Origin: Micromonospora sp. NBC_00421
GTDB taxonomy: Bacteria > Actinomycetota > Actinomycetes > Mycobacteriales > Micromonosporaceae
Direction of reading: 5' to 3'
Length of the DNA: 64,000 nucleotides
Assembly (NCBI RefSeq): GCF_036017915.1
Contig: NZ_CP107929.1
Location: 7,057,001 to 7,121,000 of the forward strand
The notes under the pieces are model-generated. The model did not search any database. It worked only from the letters and a program-made list of their open reading frames with translations, and had not been told where the DNA came from. Below are positions 16,107 to 23,641 of this stretch, in pieces (position 1 is the first letter of the stretch; every line of letters starts with the position of its first letter). A program made the position numbers and the translations under genes.

Positions 16107-16640
16107 TCAGGATTCGAGCTTCCATTCGTCGACGCGCGCCGTTCGGGGAGCGTTGGCGCTGGCCCCTGAATAATTGGTGAGGAACTTGCACTGTGCGACG
16201 TTCCACGTCTGCTTCTTCACCACGAAGGAGCGAGACTCCTGAAACAGTCGCATCCGTCGGCGTTGCCCACTGGGCACATCCAGCGCGTAACTGAAACCGG
16301 CAGTCCACGAGCGCCCGGCGGTCACCGACACCCCGATGGACGTGCTCGCCTTCGCGAAAACGACGCCGGCTTCGGCGGACACCGTCGCCGACGCCGTCGC
16401 CGAGACGTTGGCGGTCTCGTTCTCGCTGTACGAGATGGTGCCGGGGCCGGTGATGTACGCGCTGTAGACGTCGGTCGGCCGGGTCGACCTGCTGACGTTG
16501 GTGAAGGTGTAGAGCGGGTTCTCGCCCTCGGCCGGGCAGCCCTGCGGCTTTGCCTGGGCCGGGGCCGGCAGGGCCACGACGGGTAGCGGCAGCACCGCGA
16601 TCGTCGATACGACACTCAGTAGACGTTTCCTGAAGTTCAC
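16107..16640 (-). CDS. Exported beta-rich protein of unknown function
   Basis: 177 residues. Residues 1-33 are a signal peptide (FRKRLLSVVSTIAVLPLPVV, then PAQA before KPQG). In the mature part the stretch from SYSENETANVSATASATV to SIGVSVTAG alternates Ser/Thr/Val/Ala for about 45 residues, the pattern of amphipathic beta hairpins. It then ends in RMRLFQESRSFVVKK and a CKFLTNY segment; the Cys pair (residues near 37 and 150) may form a disulfide. I recall similar exported proteins of unknown function in Streptomyces. The alternating segment resembles the membrane-inserting region of aerolysin/ETX-type pore formers, but this is only a pattern match. The GTG at 16640 has GGGGAGAG upstream. Confidence 0.7.
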   Translation of the reverse strand: MNFRKRLLSVVSTIAVLPLPVVALPAPAQAKPQGCPAEGENPLYTFTNVSRSTRPTDVYSAYITGPGTISYSENETANVSATASATVSAEAGVVFAKASTSIGVSVTAGRSWTAGFSYALDVPSGQRRRMRLFQESRSFVVKKQTWNVAQCKFLTNYSGASANAPRTARVDEWKLES

Positions 16641-16805
16641 GTTCTCTCCCCGTGGATATACAGATGTACAGAAACGGCCCCCCATTGGGTGGGGTCGCCG
16701 TGAATTCCAGGAAGATAGCAGGGGAAGGCCGGCGTCGCTGTCCCTTGACGGGGTCGAACCTGCTCTGTACCATCACAAAAATTAATAACGGGGGAATGGG
16801 CTGCG
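16641..16805. promoter_or_regulatory. AT-richer divergent promoter region
   Basis: 165 bases between divergently transcribed exported-protein and lipoprotein genes. It is unusually AT-rich for this genome (ATCACAAAAATTAATAACGG near 16770-16790), so promoters in both directions are likely; no clear -10/-35 pair could be assigned. Confidence 0.5.
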
Positions 16806-17291
16806 ATGAACAATAGAGTTTCGGGGATCGCGCTTCTGTTCGGATGCTCGTTGACCCTCGCCGTTTCCCTCGCGGGGTGTTCGGCGGGATCGGACGGCGG
16901 GTCTCCTGCTTCCCCGCCCGCCACTGACATCTCCGGGACTCCCCGCCCATCGGTGTCCGAGGCTCCGAGCGACCTTCCCGTGTTCGGTCCGGAGGCTGTC
17001 CGGGTCGTGGCCGTCCGCAGTGCTTCCGGCGAAGTGAGCTTCGACGTGGTCGGCCCGAAGGGCGCGCGGTACGGGCTGCGCGATGCGGCCGGGAAGAAGG
17101 GCGAGTGTCGTCAGGTGGAGCGGGGCGAGGTCGCGTCCCGTCCGTCGGGCCTGCCGGTGACGTCCGACTGGCAGACGGAGTTGATCTGTGTCAGCAGCGA
17201 GAAGGTCACGAAGGCGAGCAGGGTGCTCGTCAAAGTCGCGCTGGACAGCTTCACCTACGACTTCGAGGTGCCCGCACTGCCGCCGGCCTGA
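16806..17291 (+). CDS. Putative lipoprotein
   Basis: 161 residues. Signal peptide with lipobox SLAGC (Cys near residue 26), so it should be lipid-anchored outside the cell membrane. A Ser/Pro-rich linker follows, then a domain of about 95 residues starting VFGPEAVRVVAVRSASGEVS with two Cys (GECRQVER and ELICVSS) that could pair. I do not recognise a family. It is divergent from the exported beta-rich protein, and the two may act together. Confidence 0.75.
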   Translation: MNNRVSGIALLFGCSLTLAVSLAGCSAGSDGGSPASPPATDISGTPRPSVSEAPSDLPVFGPEAVRVVAVRSASGEVSFDVVGPKGARYGLRDAAGKKGECRQVERGEVASRPSGLPVTSDWQTELICVSSEKVTKASRVLVKVALDSFTYDFEVPALPPA

Positions 17292-17473
17292 CTCCGCCGA
17301 CTCTCGTCTGATCGATCCGCGCCGGGTTCCGCACGGGGTGACGGCCGTCCACACTCGACCGGTGGCGTCCCCGGCGGTCGATCCCCGGTCGGTACGCTCG
17401 CACCCGTCCCACGTCGAGTGGGGCGGGTGCCGGGCGGTGTTCCGTGCCGGTGGTGCGACGACAGGGGGCGACG

Positions 17474-17887
17474 ATGAACCACGAGGAGACGCAGGAGCTG
17501 TCGGTGACGCCAGACGCGGTGGCGGGCGGGACGACGCAGGTCTCCGACGAGGTGGTCGAGAAGATCGCGGTGGCCGCCGCGAAGTCCGTCCCCGGGGTGG
17601 CCGAGCTGGGTGGTGACGTGGCCCGGTTCTTCAACGCCGTACTCGACAGGGTCGGGCTGGACCGGGTCGGTGACGCCCGGCGGGGCTGCTCGGCGCACGT
17701 CACCAACGGCGCGGCCGTGGTCAACCTCGTTCTGGTGATCTCCGCCGGCCACCCGGTACCCCAGGTCACCGACGCGGTCCGCGCCGCCGTGACGGCAGCC
17801 GTGGAGTCCTACGGCCTCCGCGCCGACGAGATCAACATCCGCGTCGACGACGTAGCCATGGACACCCCAGAATCCCCCACCCCCTGA
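17474..17887 (+). CDS. Asp23/Gls24-family envelope stress protein
   Basis: 137 residues. The Asp23 core runs from about 22 to 125: QVSDEVVEKIAVAAAKSVPGV, then VNLVLVISAGHPVPQVTDAV and RAAVTAAVESYGL. These small proteins associate with the cytoplasmic membrane and respond to envelope or alkaline stress. An insertion FFNAVLDRVGLDRVGDARRG is unlike the canonical proteins. ATG 17474 follows GGGGGCGACG. It is convergent with the GntR gene across hairpin B copy 2. Confidence 0.85.
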   Translation: MNHEETQELSVTPDAVAGGTTQVSDEVVEKIAVAAAKSVPGVAELGGDVARFFNAVLDRVGLDRVGDARRGCSAHVTNGAAVVNLVLVISAGHPVPQVTDAVRAAVTAAVESYGLRADEINIRVDDVAMDTPESPTP

Positions 17888-17923
17888 TCCCACCCCCACC
17901 CCACCGCGCTCCTCTCTGCGCCT

Positions 17924-17983
17924 GGTGATCAAGAGGTTTGCGTCAAGTTTCGGCTGCCGGATGACGCAAACCTCTTGATCACC
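17924..17983. repeat. Hairpin family B, copy 2
   Basis: Perfect 22-bp arms 17924-17945 and 17962-17983 (core GATCAAGAGGTTTGCGTCA), 16-nt loop. Its arms match copy 1 except at the outermost bases, which changed on both sides so pairing is kept; the loop sequence is unrelated. Confidence 0.93.
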
Positions 17984-18136
17984 GCCGTGGGTGTGATGGT
18001 GCTCGGAGGTTGGTATGCCTGGGGGGCATGAATATGACTGGTGGGCATACCGGGTTGGGGGGAGGTGCTCCGGGTGGGGTGGGCTGGGCTTTCGGTGGCT
18101 TGCCTGGTGACTCGGTCGGCGCGGGTGGCCCGGGTT

Positions 18137-18256
18137 GGGTTGTGGGTAGCGCAGGCGGGTTGTAGGTAGCGCAGGCGGGTTGTAGGTAGCGCAGGCGGGT
18201 TGTGGGTGGCGCAGGCGGGTTGCGGGTGGCGCAGCCGGGTTGCGGGCGACTCGGTC
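18137..18256. repeat. 20-bp tandem repeat, six copies
   Basis: Units of GGGTTGTAGGTAGCGCAGGC from 18137, drifting to GGGTTGCGGGTGGCGCAGCC and less similar at the end. It runs up to within a few bases of the GntR stop codon at 18260. The rest of 17984-18136 is G/T-rich with no gene. Confidence 0.9.
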
Positions 18257-18259
18257 CGG

Positions 18260-18667
18260 TTACGGGCGGATCAGCTCGACCTCGTCGCCCGGCAGTAGCT
18301 CCACGTCGCCCTGCGGGCCGTGGACTTCGAGGATCGGTACGCCCTCGTCGAGCTGCATCCTTCGCCGCTCGGCACCGCTCGGCATCCGCGCGATGACCCT
18401 CCCGCCTCCCGGCAACTCGACCTGCCGACGCGCAGGTGCCTCGCGGACAAGAGTGCCGCGGCCCCGCATCGTGTTGACCAGACCTTCCGAGCGCAGCAAC
18501 GAGATCGCCATCCGCACCGCGTCGCGGCCGATGCCGTACTCCTGCGCCAACCGGGCCTCGCTGGCGACGGTTGACCCGGCGGGTAGTTCTCCCGATTCGA
18601 TCTTTTCCCGCAGCAGGTCGGCGAGCTGCACGTAGACCGGTGTGTGCGAGCGGGGATCGATGGTCAT
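18260..18667 (-). CDS. GntR-family regulator, short form
   Basis: 135 residues. GntR winged helix-turn-helix at 10-75 (PVYVQLADLLREKIESGELP, DAVRMAISLLRSEGLV, GRGTLVR). The C-terminal part is only about 55 residues (PSGAERRRMQLDEGVPILEV ... ELLPGDEVELIRP), too small for a UTRA or FCD ligand domain, so effector sensing is uncertain. It is divergent from the mini-DivIVA gene. ATG 18667 is chosen by homology; the frame opens further upstream. Confidence 0.85.
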   Translation of the reverse strand: MTIDPRSHTPVYVQLADLLREKIESGELPAGSTVASEARLAQEYGIGRDAVRMAISLLRSEGLVNTMRGRGTLVREAPARRQVELPGGGRVIARMPSGAERRRMQLDEGVPILEVHGPQGDVELLPGDEVELIRP

Positions 18668-18716
18668 GCCCTCAACCCTTGTGCCCTCGTGGGGAAGACG
18701 AGTTCTGGCGCTAAGG

Positions 18717-18738
18717 ACATAGGGCCTTGTGGCCATGT
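18717..18738. promoter_or_regulatory. Candidate operator dyad upstream of the GntR gene
   Basis: ACATAGGGCC-TT-GTGGCCATGT approximates an inverted repeat (ACAT/ATGT and GGCC/GGCC) about 50 bases before the start of the GntR gene. Possible autoregulation site; inferred. Confidence 0.35.
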
Positions 18739-18911
18739 GCCCCTCAATGTATGGTCGCTGTCACGGTCCGTGTTCGGTGGGGAACTCGGAATCTCTCCCG
18801 TGTCGGGCCGGTCGCACTGCTCCGCCGCCGTACCGCTGATGAGGGCTGCGGTCGCGGGGCGGGGTGGGTCCGCCCGTGCGCGGCGGGCGTGCGGGCCCAC
18901 CCCTTCCAGCC

Positions 18912-18945
18912 CTCGATACGACAGAGAGCTCGATACGACAGAGAG
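18912..18945. repeat. 17-bp tandem duplication before the mini-DivIVA gene
   Basis: CTCGATACGACAGAGAG twice in a row (18912-18928, 18929-18945), ending 10 bases before the GTG at 18956. The position at the ribosome-binding region suggests control of translation or a regulator site. Confidence 0.8.
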
Positions 18946-18955
18946 GTAGATCGTC

Positions 18956-19276
18956 GTGCGTCTGATCCTTCGGTTGCTCGGTCGGCCCGAGCAGGGTCGG
19001 CACCCCCGCCGACCGCACTGCTACCGCTCGGCGGCCTACCGCCCGCTGCGACCGTGGCAGGTGCGGGAGCGGCAGTTCCGGTGGACCCGGTTCGGCCGGC
19101 CTGGGCTCGACCCGGCGGAGGTGCAGGAGTTCCTGGACCGGGTCGCCACCGACCTGGCCGCCGCCTATCAGGCGCTCGGCGACAGCAGGCACGAGACCAC
19201 CCGGATCCGGGACGCGCTGCGCCGCTGGCAGTCCGAGCAGGCCCGACACCGGGTGAACGCGGGGTGGTACCGGTGA
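18956..19276 (+). CDS. Mini DivIVA-domain protein
   Basis: 106 residues. After a basic N-terminus, QFRWTRFGRPGLDPAEVQEFLDRVATDLAAAYQ (cut here to RPGLDPAEVQEFLDRVATDL) is a DivIVA-like motif and first coiled-coil turn, followed by a short helix to the end. It lacks the long coiled coil of true DivIVA. The stop overlaps the GTG of the next gene, so the two are coupled, and both face away from the GntR regulator. Confidence 0.75.
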   Translation: MRLILRLLGRPEQGRHPRRPHCYRSAAYRPLRPWQVRERQFRWTRFGRPGLDPAEVQEFLDRVATDLAAAYQALGDSRHETTRIRDALRRWQSEQARHRVNAGWYR

Positions 19277-19536
19277 CCGTCGGCCGGGAGCGGTACGTCG
19301 TCCACCTGCCGGTGGTCGCCGGGGACCTGCCCGGAGCCGTCCGGCTGGCCCGGGTGCTGGCCCGCTGGGCGGGGGTGCTGGCCCAGGCCGACCCCGGCGA
19401 GACCACTGTGTCGGCTGAGGACGACCAGTCCGTACGCCATCGGCTCTTCTGTGACCTGCGCCTGGCCACCGACCGACGCTGCCTCCTGCGGGCCGACCAC
19501 TCCGGCCCCTGCTCCCGCCGCCCCACCACCCCCTGA
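19273..19536 (+). CDS. Small protein coupled to the mini-DivIVA gene
   Basis: 87 residues; the start GTG overlaps the previous stop (GTGA). YVVHLPVVAGDLPGAVRLAR then a C-terminal part with three Cys (FCDLRLATDRRCLL, SGPC). I do not recognise a family. The overlap implies co-production with the mini-DivIVA protein. Confidence 0.6.
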   Translation: MTVGRERYVVHLPVVAGDLPGAVRLARVLARWAGVLAQADPGETTVSAEDDQSVRHRLFCDLRLATDRRCLLRADHSGPCSRRPTTP

Positions 19537-19631
19537 CCCCCCACCCCCACCCTGAACCACCCCCCGCCCACCCCCGCCCACCCCCCGCAGGCGGGGGTGC
19601 GTCCGGCCGGGTGGCGTCGGGTGGGGGTTGA

Positions 19632-19646
19632 CTTAGCGATCGTTCA
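19632..19646. promoter_or_regulatory. Candidate TetR-type operator in the icmA promoter
   Basis: CTTAGCGATCGTTCA, overlapping the 3' part of a -35-like TTGACT (19628-19633), with TACACT at about 19658. The dyad centres on CGATCG. It is near-identical to 1907-1921. Confidence 0.5.
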
Positions 19647-19700
19647 GGTTCTCGTTCTACACTCGGGGCACAGTCGAGGACTCGAGGAGGAGCCCCGCGG

Positions 19701-21389
19701 ATGAACGCCGACGAGATCGCCGCCGGACGGGCACGCTGGCAGGCCCGGTACGACGCCGCGCGCAAGCGGGACGCGGACTTCACCACGCTCTCCGGCACCA
19801 CCGTGCAGCCGGTGTACGGGCCACCCGAGGGGACCGGTTACCCCGGGTTCGAGCGGATCGGCTGGCCGGGCGAGTTCCCGTACACCCGGGGGTTGCATCC
19901 GACCGGCTACCGGGGGCGGGCCTGGACGATCCGGCAGTTCGCCGGTTTCGGCAACGCCCAGCAGACCAACGAGCGCTACAAGATGATCCTCGGCGCGGGC
20001 GGTGGCGGGCTCTCCGTCGCGTTCGACATGCCGACCCTGATGGGACGCGACTCCGACGACCCGCAGGCGCTCGGCGAGGTCGGCCACTGCGGGGTCGCGG
20101 TGGACACCGCCGCCGACATGGAGGCCCTCTTCGACGGCATCGACCTGGCCGGCGTCACCACCTCGATGACCATCTCCGGCCCGGCGGTGCCGGTCTTCTG
20201 CATGTACCTGGTCGCCGCCGAGCGGCAGGGCGTCGACCTGTCCAAGCTGGACGGCACGTTGCAGACCGACATCTTCAAGGAGTACATCGCGCAGAAGGAG
20301 TGGCTCTTCGACCCCGAGCCGCATCTGCGCCTGATCGGCGACCTGATGGAATACTGCGCCGCCGAGATCCCGCGCTACAAGCCGCTGTCGGTCTCCGGCT
20401 ACCACATCCGCGAGGCCGGCTCGACCGCCGCGCAGGAGTTGGCGTACACGCTTGCCGACGGGTTCGGCTACGTCGAGCTGGGGCTCTCGCGGGGGTTGGA
20501 CGTCAACGTCTTCGCCCCCGGGCTGAGCTTCTTCTTCGACGCGCACCTGGACTTCTTCGAGGAGATCGCCAAGTTCCGGGCCGCCCGCCGGATCTGGGCC
20601 CGCTGGCTGCGCGACGTCTATGGCGCCACCAGCGAGAAAGCCCTCTGGCTGCGGTTCCACACCCAGACCGCCGGGGTGTCGCTGACCGCGCAACAACCTG
20701 TCAACAACGTGGTACGCACCGCGGTGGAGGCCCTGGCGGCGGTGCTCGGCGGCACCAACTCGCTGCACACCAACGCCCTGGACGAGACCCTGGCCCTGCC
20801 CACCGACGAATCCGCCGAGATCGCCCTGCGCACCCAGCAGGTGCTGATGGAGGAGATCGGGGTGACAAACGTGGCCGACCCGCTCGGCGGCTCCTGGTAC
20901 GTCGAGGCGCTGACCGACGCCATCGAGGCCGAGGCGGAGGAGATCTTCGCCCGGATCCGGCAGCTCGGCGGGGACGGCCCGCACCGGATCGGCCCGATGA
21001 CCTCGGGCATCCTGCGGGGCATCGAGGACGGCTGGTTCACCGGCCACATCGCCGAGTCGGCCTTCGTCTACCAGCAGGCCCTGGAGAAGGGCGACAAGAA
21101 GATCGTCGGGGTCAACTGCCACACCGGCACGACCGCCAAGGAGCTGGAGATCCTGCGCATCTCGCACGAGGTGGAGCTGGAGCAGCGTCGGGTGCTCGCC
21201 GCGCGCAGGGCCGACCGCGACGACGCGGCGGTGACGGCGGCGGTGCAGCGCATGATCGAGGCCAGCCGCACCGGCGTCAACATGATCCCGCCCATGCTCG
21301 ACGCCGTCCGCGCCGAAGCCACCCTCGGCGAGATCTGCGACGCCCTCCGCGCCGAATGGGGCACCTACCGCGAACCCGCCCGCTTCTAA
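19701..21389 (+). CDS. icmA: Isobutyryl-CoA mutase large subunit
   Basis: 562 residues, the TIM-barrel catalytic subunit of a B12-dependent acyl-CoA mutase without the C-terminal B12 domain. Residues that separate isobutyryl-CoA mutase from methylmalonyl-CoA mutase can be read: Phe80 (TIRQFAGFG; Tyr in MCM) and Gln198 (YIAQKEW; Arg in MCM), at exactly the numbers known for IcmA. It interconverts isobutyryl-CoA and n-butyryl-CoA, linking valine breakdown to butyrate metabolism and polyketide precursors. It needs a separate small subunit IcmB (not in the window). Nearby MeaB can act as its chaperone. ATG 19701 follows GAGGAGG. Confidence 0.93.
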   Translation: MNADEIAAGRARWQARYDAARKRDADFTTLSGTTVQPVYGPPEGTGYPGFERIGWPGEFPYTRGLHPTGYRGRAWTIRQFAGFGNAQQTNERYKMILGAGGGGLSVAFDMPTLMGRDSDDPQALGEVGHCGVAVDTAADMEALFDGIDLAGVTTSMTISGPAVPVFCMYLVAAERQGVDLSKLDGTLQTDIFKEYIAQKEWLFDPEPHLRLIGDLMEYCAAEIPRYKPLSVSGYHIREAGSTAAQELAYTLADGFGYVELGLSRGLDVNVFAPGLSFFFDAHLDFFEEIAKFRAARRIWARWLRDVYGATSEKALWLRFHTQTAGVSLTAQQPVNNVVRTAVEALAAVLGGTNSLHTNALDETLALPTDESAEIALRTQQVLMEEIGVTNVADPLGGSWYVEALTDAIEAEAEEIFARIRQLGGDGPHRIGPMTSGILRGIEDGWFTGHIAESAFVYQQALEKGDKKIVGVNCHTGTTAKELEILRISHEVELEQRRVLAARRADRDDAAVTAAVQRMIEASRTGVNMIPPMLDAVRAEATLGEICDALRAEWGTYREPARF

Positions 21390-21642
21390 CCCGGAAGTAG
21401 ACCCACTTCCTCCCACTGAGGCCCGCTTCCACGCAGCGGAGCCACAAGAACGAACCCCCACCCCACCCGCTGGTCGATCATGGAGTTGTGGTGGGGGCAG
21501 AGCGCCTTAAAAGGGGCGTTCCGCCCACCGCAAGTCCATGATCGACGAGGTGGGGTGTGGGGGGTAGTGGGAGGTGAGAGTGGCAACTGTGGGCGTTGTG
21601 GCTGAGCCGAGGACAGTGGGGGTCGTGCGAGACTAGGTAACC
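21390..21642. other. Intergenic region with hairpin C
   Basis: 253 bases, no gene. Besides the family C hairpin at 21474-21545 it holds short repeats of CCCACTT-type sequence near 21400. The promoter of the thioredoxin-like gene should lie in 21550-21642. Confidence 0.6.
21474..21545. repeat. Hairpin family C, copy 2
   Basis: Arms 21474-21495 and 21524-21545 (TCGATCATGGAGTTGTGGTG), 22 bp with two mismatches, loop 28 nt with a partly paired inner stem around TTAAAA. It resembles the hairpin inside the 208-bp element but has no terminal repeats around it. Confidence 0.85.
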
Positions 21643-22566
21643 ATGAGCGACCCACGGATCACCTCGTCGATCTTCACCCGCGGCGCGGTCGACCTCAGCG
21701 CGCTGCGCGGCACCGCCCCGGCCAGTTCCCGTCCCGCCACACCGAGCCAGACCGGCGCACCCACCGGTCCATCGGGCGGTCCCGCCGCAGGTGGCGGCAC
21801 CGCCGCGCTCGACGTGACAGAGTCGAACATCCAGTCCGAGGTGCTCGAACGGTCGATGACCACACCCGTGGTGGTCTTCTTCGGCGCGGCCGGCTACCCG
21901 GACAGCGACCAGTTCGCCCCGGTGCTGGAGCGGTTGGCGGCCGAGGGCGCCGGCCAGTGGGTCCTCGCCCGGGTCGACGTCCAGGAGAACCCCCGGATCG
22001 CGCAGATGTTCCAGATCCAGGCGATCCCCACCGTCTACGCGGTCGTCGGCGGGCGGCCGATCGACGCCTTCCCCGGGGTGATCCCCGAGCCGCAGCTGCG
22101 CCAGTGGCTCGCCGCCGTGCTCAAGGCCGGTGGCGTCACCGTGGCCGAGCCGGAGGACCCGCGCCTCGACGAGGCCGACGACGCCCTGATGAGCGGCGAC
22201 CTGGACGCCGCCGAGCAGGCGTACCGCAAGATCCTGGCCGAGTCCCCGGCGGACGCCGCGGCCGAGGCCGGGTTGGCCCAGGTCGGGGTGGCCCGGCGGG
22301 TCGCCGGCGCGGACCCGCAGGCCGCGCTCGCCACCGCACAGGCAAACCCCGACGACGTCGAAGCCCAGCTGCTCGCCGCCGACATCGAGGTGCTCAGCGG
22401 GATGGCCGAGCAGGCGTACGCGCGGCTGGTCGGGCTGGTCCGGCGGACCGCCGGCGACGACCGGGACAAGGCCCGCCAACACCTGATCTCGTTGTTCAGC
22501 ATCGCCGGCCCGGACGACCCCGCCGTGGCCTCCGCCCGCCGCGCCCTGGCCAGCGCCCTGTTCTGA
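21643..22566 (+). CDS. Thioredoxin-like/TPR protein, CnoX (YbbN) type
   Basis: 307 residues. A disordered N-terminus (about 1-55) is followed by a thioredoxin fold at about 56-165 (VVVFFGAAGYPDSDQFAPVL, then AIPTVYAVVGG) and two to three TPR-like helices to the end (DAAEQAYRKILAESP). The position of the CxxC reads AGYPDS, so no redox Cys remains. In E. coli CnoX/YbbN acts as a holdase chaperone with GroEL; a chaperone rather than disulfide role is likely here. Confidence 0.85.
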   Translation: MSDPRITSSIFTRGAVDLSALRGTAPASSRPATPSQTGAPTGPSGGPAAGGGTAALDVTESNIQSEVLERSMTTPVVVFFGAAGYPDSDQFAPVLERLAAEGAGQWVLARVDVQENPRIAQMFQIQAIPTVYAVVGGRPIDAFPGVIPEPQLRQWLAAVLKAGGVTVAEPEDPRLDEADDALMSGDLDAAEQAYRKILAESPADAAAEAGLAQVGVARRVAGADPQAALATAQANPDDVEAQLLAADIEVLSGMAEQAYARLVGLVRRTAGDDRDKARQHLISLFSIAGPDDPAVASARRALASALF

Positions 22567-22633
22567 GACCTGACACGCCCGCGCGGGCCGGCCCTCCGGC
22601 CGGCCCGCCACCCATCGAGGACGGGAGCCCGTG

Positions 22634-23638
22634 ATGCGCCGAATCGCCGTCCTCGACGCGCCGACCAACCTGGGTCTGCGACCACCCACCTCCACCTCCG
22701 TCCCCGGCTGCGGCAAGGCCCCCGGGGCGCTGCGCGACCACGGGCTGCTCGCCCGGCTGGGCGCCCGGGACGCCGGCTGCCTCACCGCCCCCCGGTACGA
22801 CCCGGGCGACTGGCGGCCCGGCGACGGGGTCTGCCACGCCCGGGAGATCTCCGACTATTCGACGGCGCTCGCCGACCGGATCGGCGCGATCATCGACCGG
22901 GGCGAGTTTCCCCTGGTCCTCGGTGGGGACTGCTCGGTGCTGCTCGGCTCGGCGCTGGCCATGCACCGGCTCGGTGAGGCGGTCGGCGGGCGGATCGGGC
23001 TGGTCTTCGTCGACGGCCACTCCGACTTCCGGCACCCCGGCAACGCCTCCTACGTCGGCGCGGCGGCGGGGGAGGACCTGGCCCTGGTGACCGGGCGCGG
23101 GCAGGCCGACCTGGCCGCCATCGAGGGGCGTCGACCGTACTTCCGGGACATCGACGTGGTGGTGCTCGGCATCCGGGCGCAGGACGAGTACCGGCTCGAC
23201 CTCCAGGCCGCCGGGATCACCACCCGCCCGGTGCCGGCCCTGCGCGCCGAGGGGGCCGCCCGCAGCGCCCAGTGGGCGCACGAGCAGCTGGCCGACTGCG
23301 CCGGTTACTGGGTGCACATCGACGTGGACGTGCTCGACCCGGCGGTGATGCCGGCCGTGGACGCCCCCGACCCCGGTGGGATCGCCTTCGCCGAGCTGGA
23401 GATCCTGCTCGCCGGGCTGGTGGACACCCCGCACTGCCTCGGCGTCGAGCTGACCGTCTTCGACCCCGACTACGACCCGGACGGCGCGTACGCCGGCGAG
23501 ATCGTCAACACGGTCGTCGCCGGGTTGGCCCCGGTGGTCGCCCCGGACGCCGTCGCGCCCCGGCTGCTGCCACCCCGGCCGGTCCAGCCCGACCCGATCC
23601 CCGAGGTGGCGGACCGGGCCGAGGAACCGGTGGCCTGA
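22634..23638 (+). CDS. Arginase/agmatinase-family protein
   Basis: 334 residues, ureohydrolase fold. Mn-binding motifs are complete: GGDCSVLLG (first His of typical GGDHS replaced by Cys), FVDGHSDF, HIDVDVLDP and the late ELTVFDPDYD. The Asp/His clusters fit a di-manganese site apart from the GGDCS substitution. It may hydrolyse arginine, agmatine, formiminoglutamate or another guanidine; the substrate is not readable. ATG 22634 (or GTG 22631) follows GGGAG. A Pro-rich tail is added. Confidence 0.85.
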   Translation: MRRIAVLDAPTNLGLRPPTSTSVPGCGKAPGALRDHGLLARLGARDAGCLTAPRYDPGDWRPGDGVCHAREISDYSTALADRIGAIIDRGEFPLVLGGDCSVLLGSALAMHRLGEAVGGRIGLVFVDGHSDFRHPGNASYVGAAAGEDLALVTGRGQADLAAIEGRRPYFRDIDVVVLGIRAQDEYRLDLQAAGITTRPVPALRAEGAARSAQWAHEQLADCAGYWVHIDVDVLDPAVMPAVDAPDPGGIAFAELEILLAGLVDTPHCLGVELTVFDPDYDPDGAYAGEIVNTVVAGLAPVVAPDAVAPRLLPPRPVQPDPIPEVADRAEEPVA

Positions 23639-23641
23639 CGG

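Noticed and set aside
18137..18256. Possible CRISPR-like array
   Set aside because: Units are directly abutting 20-mers without spacers.
19644..21461. 605-codon minus-strand frame
   Set aside because: Antisense of icmA, which is conserved along its whole length.
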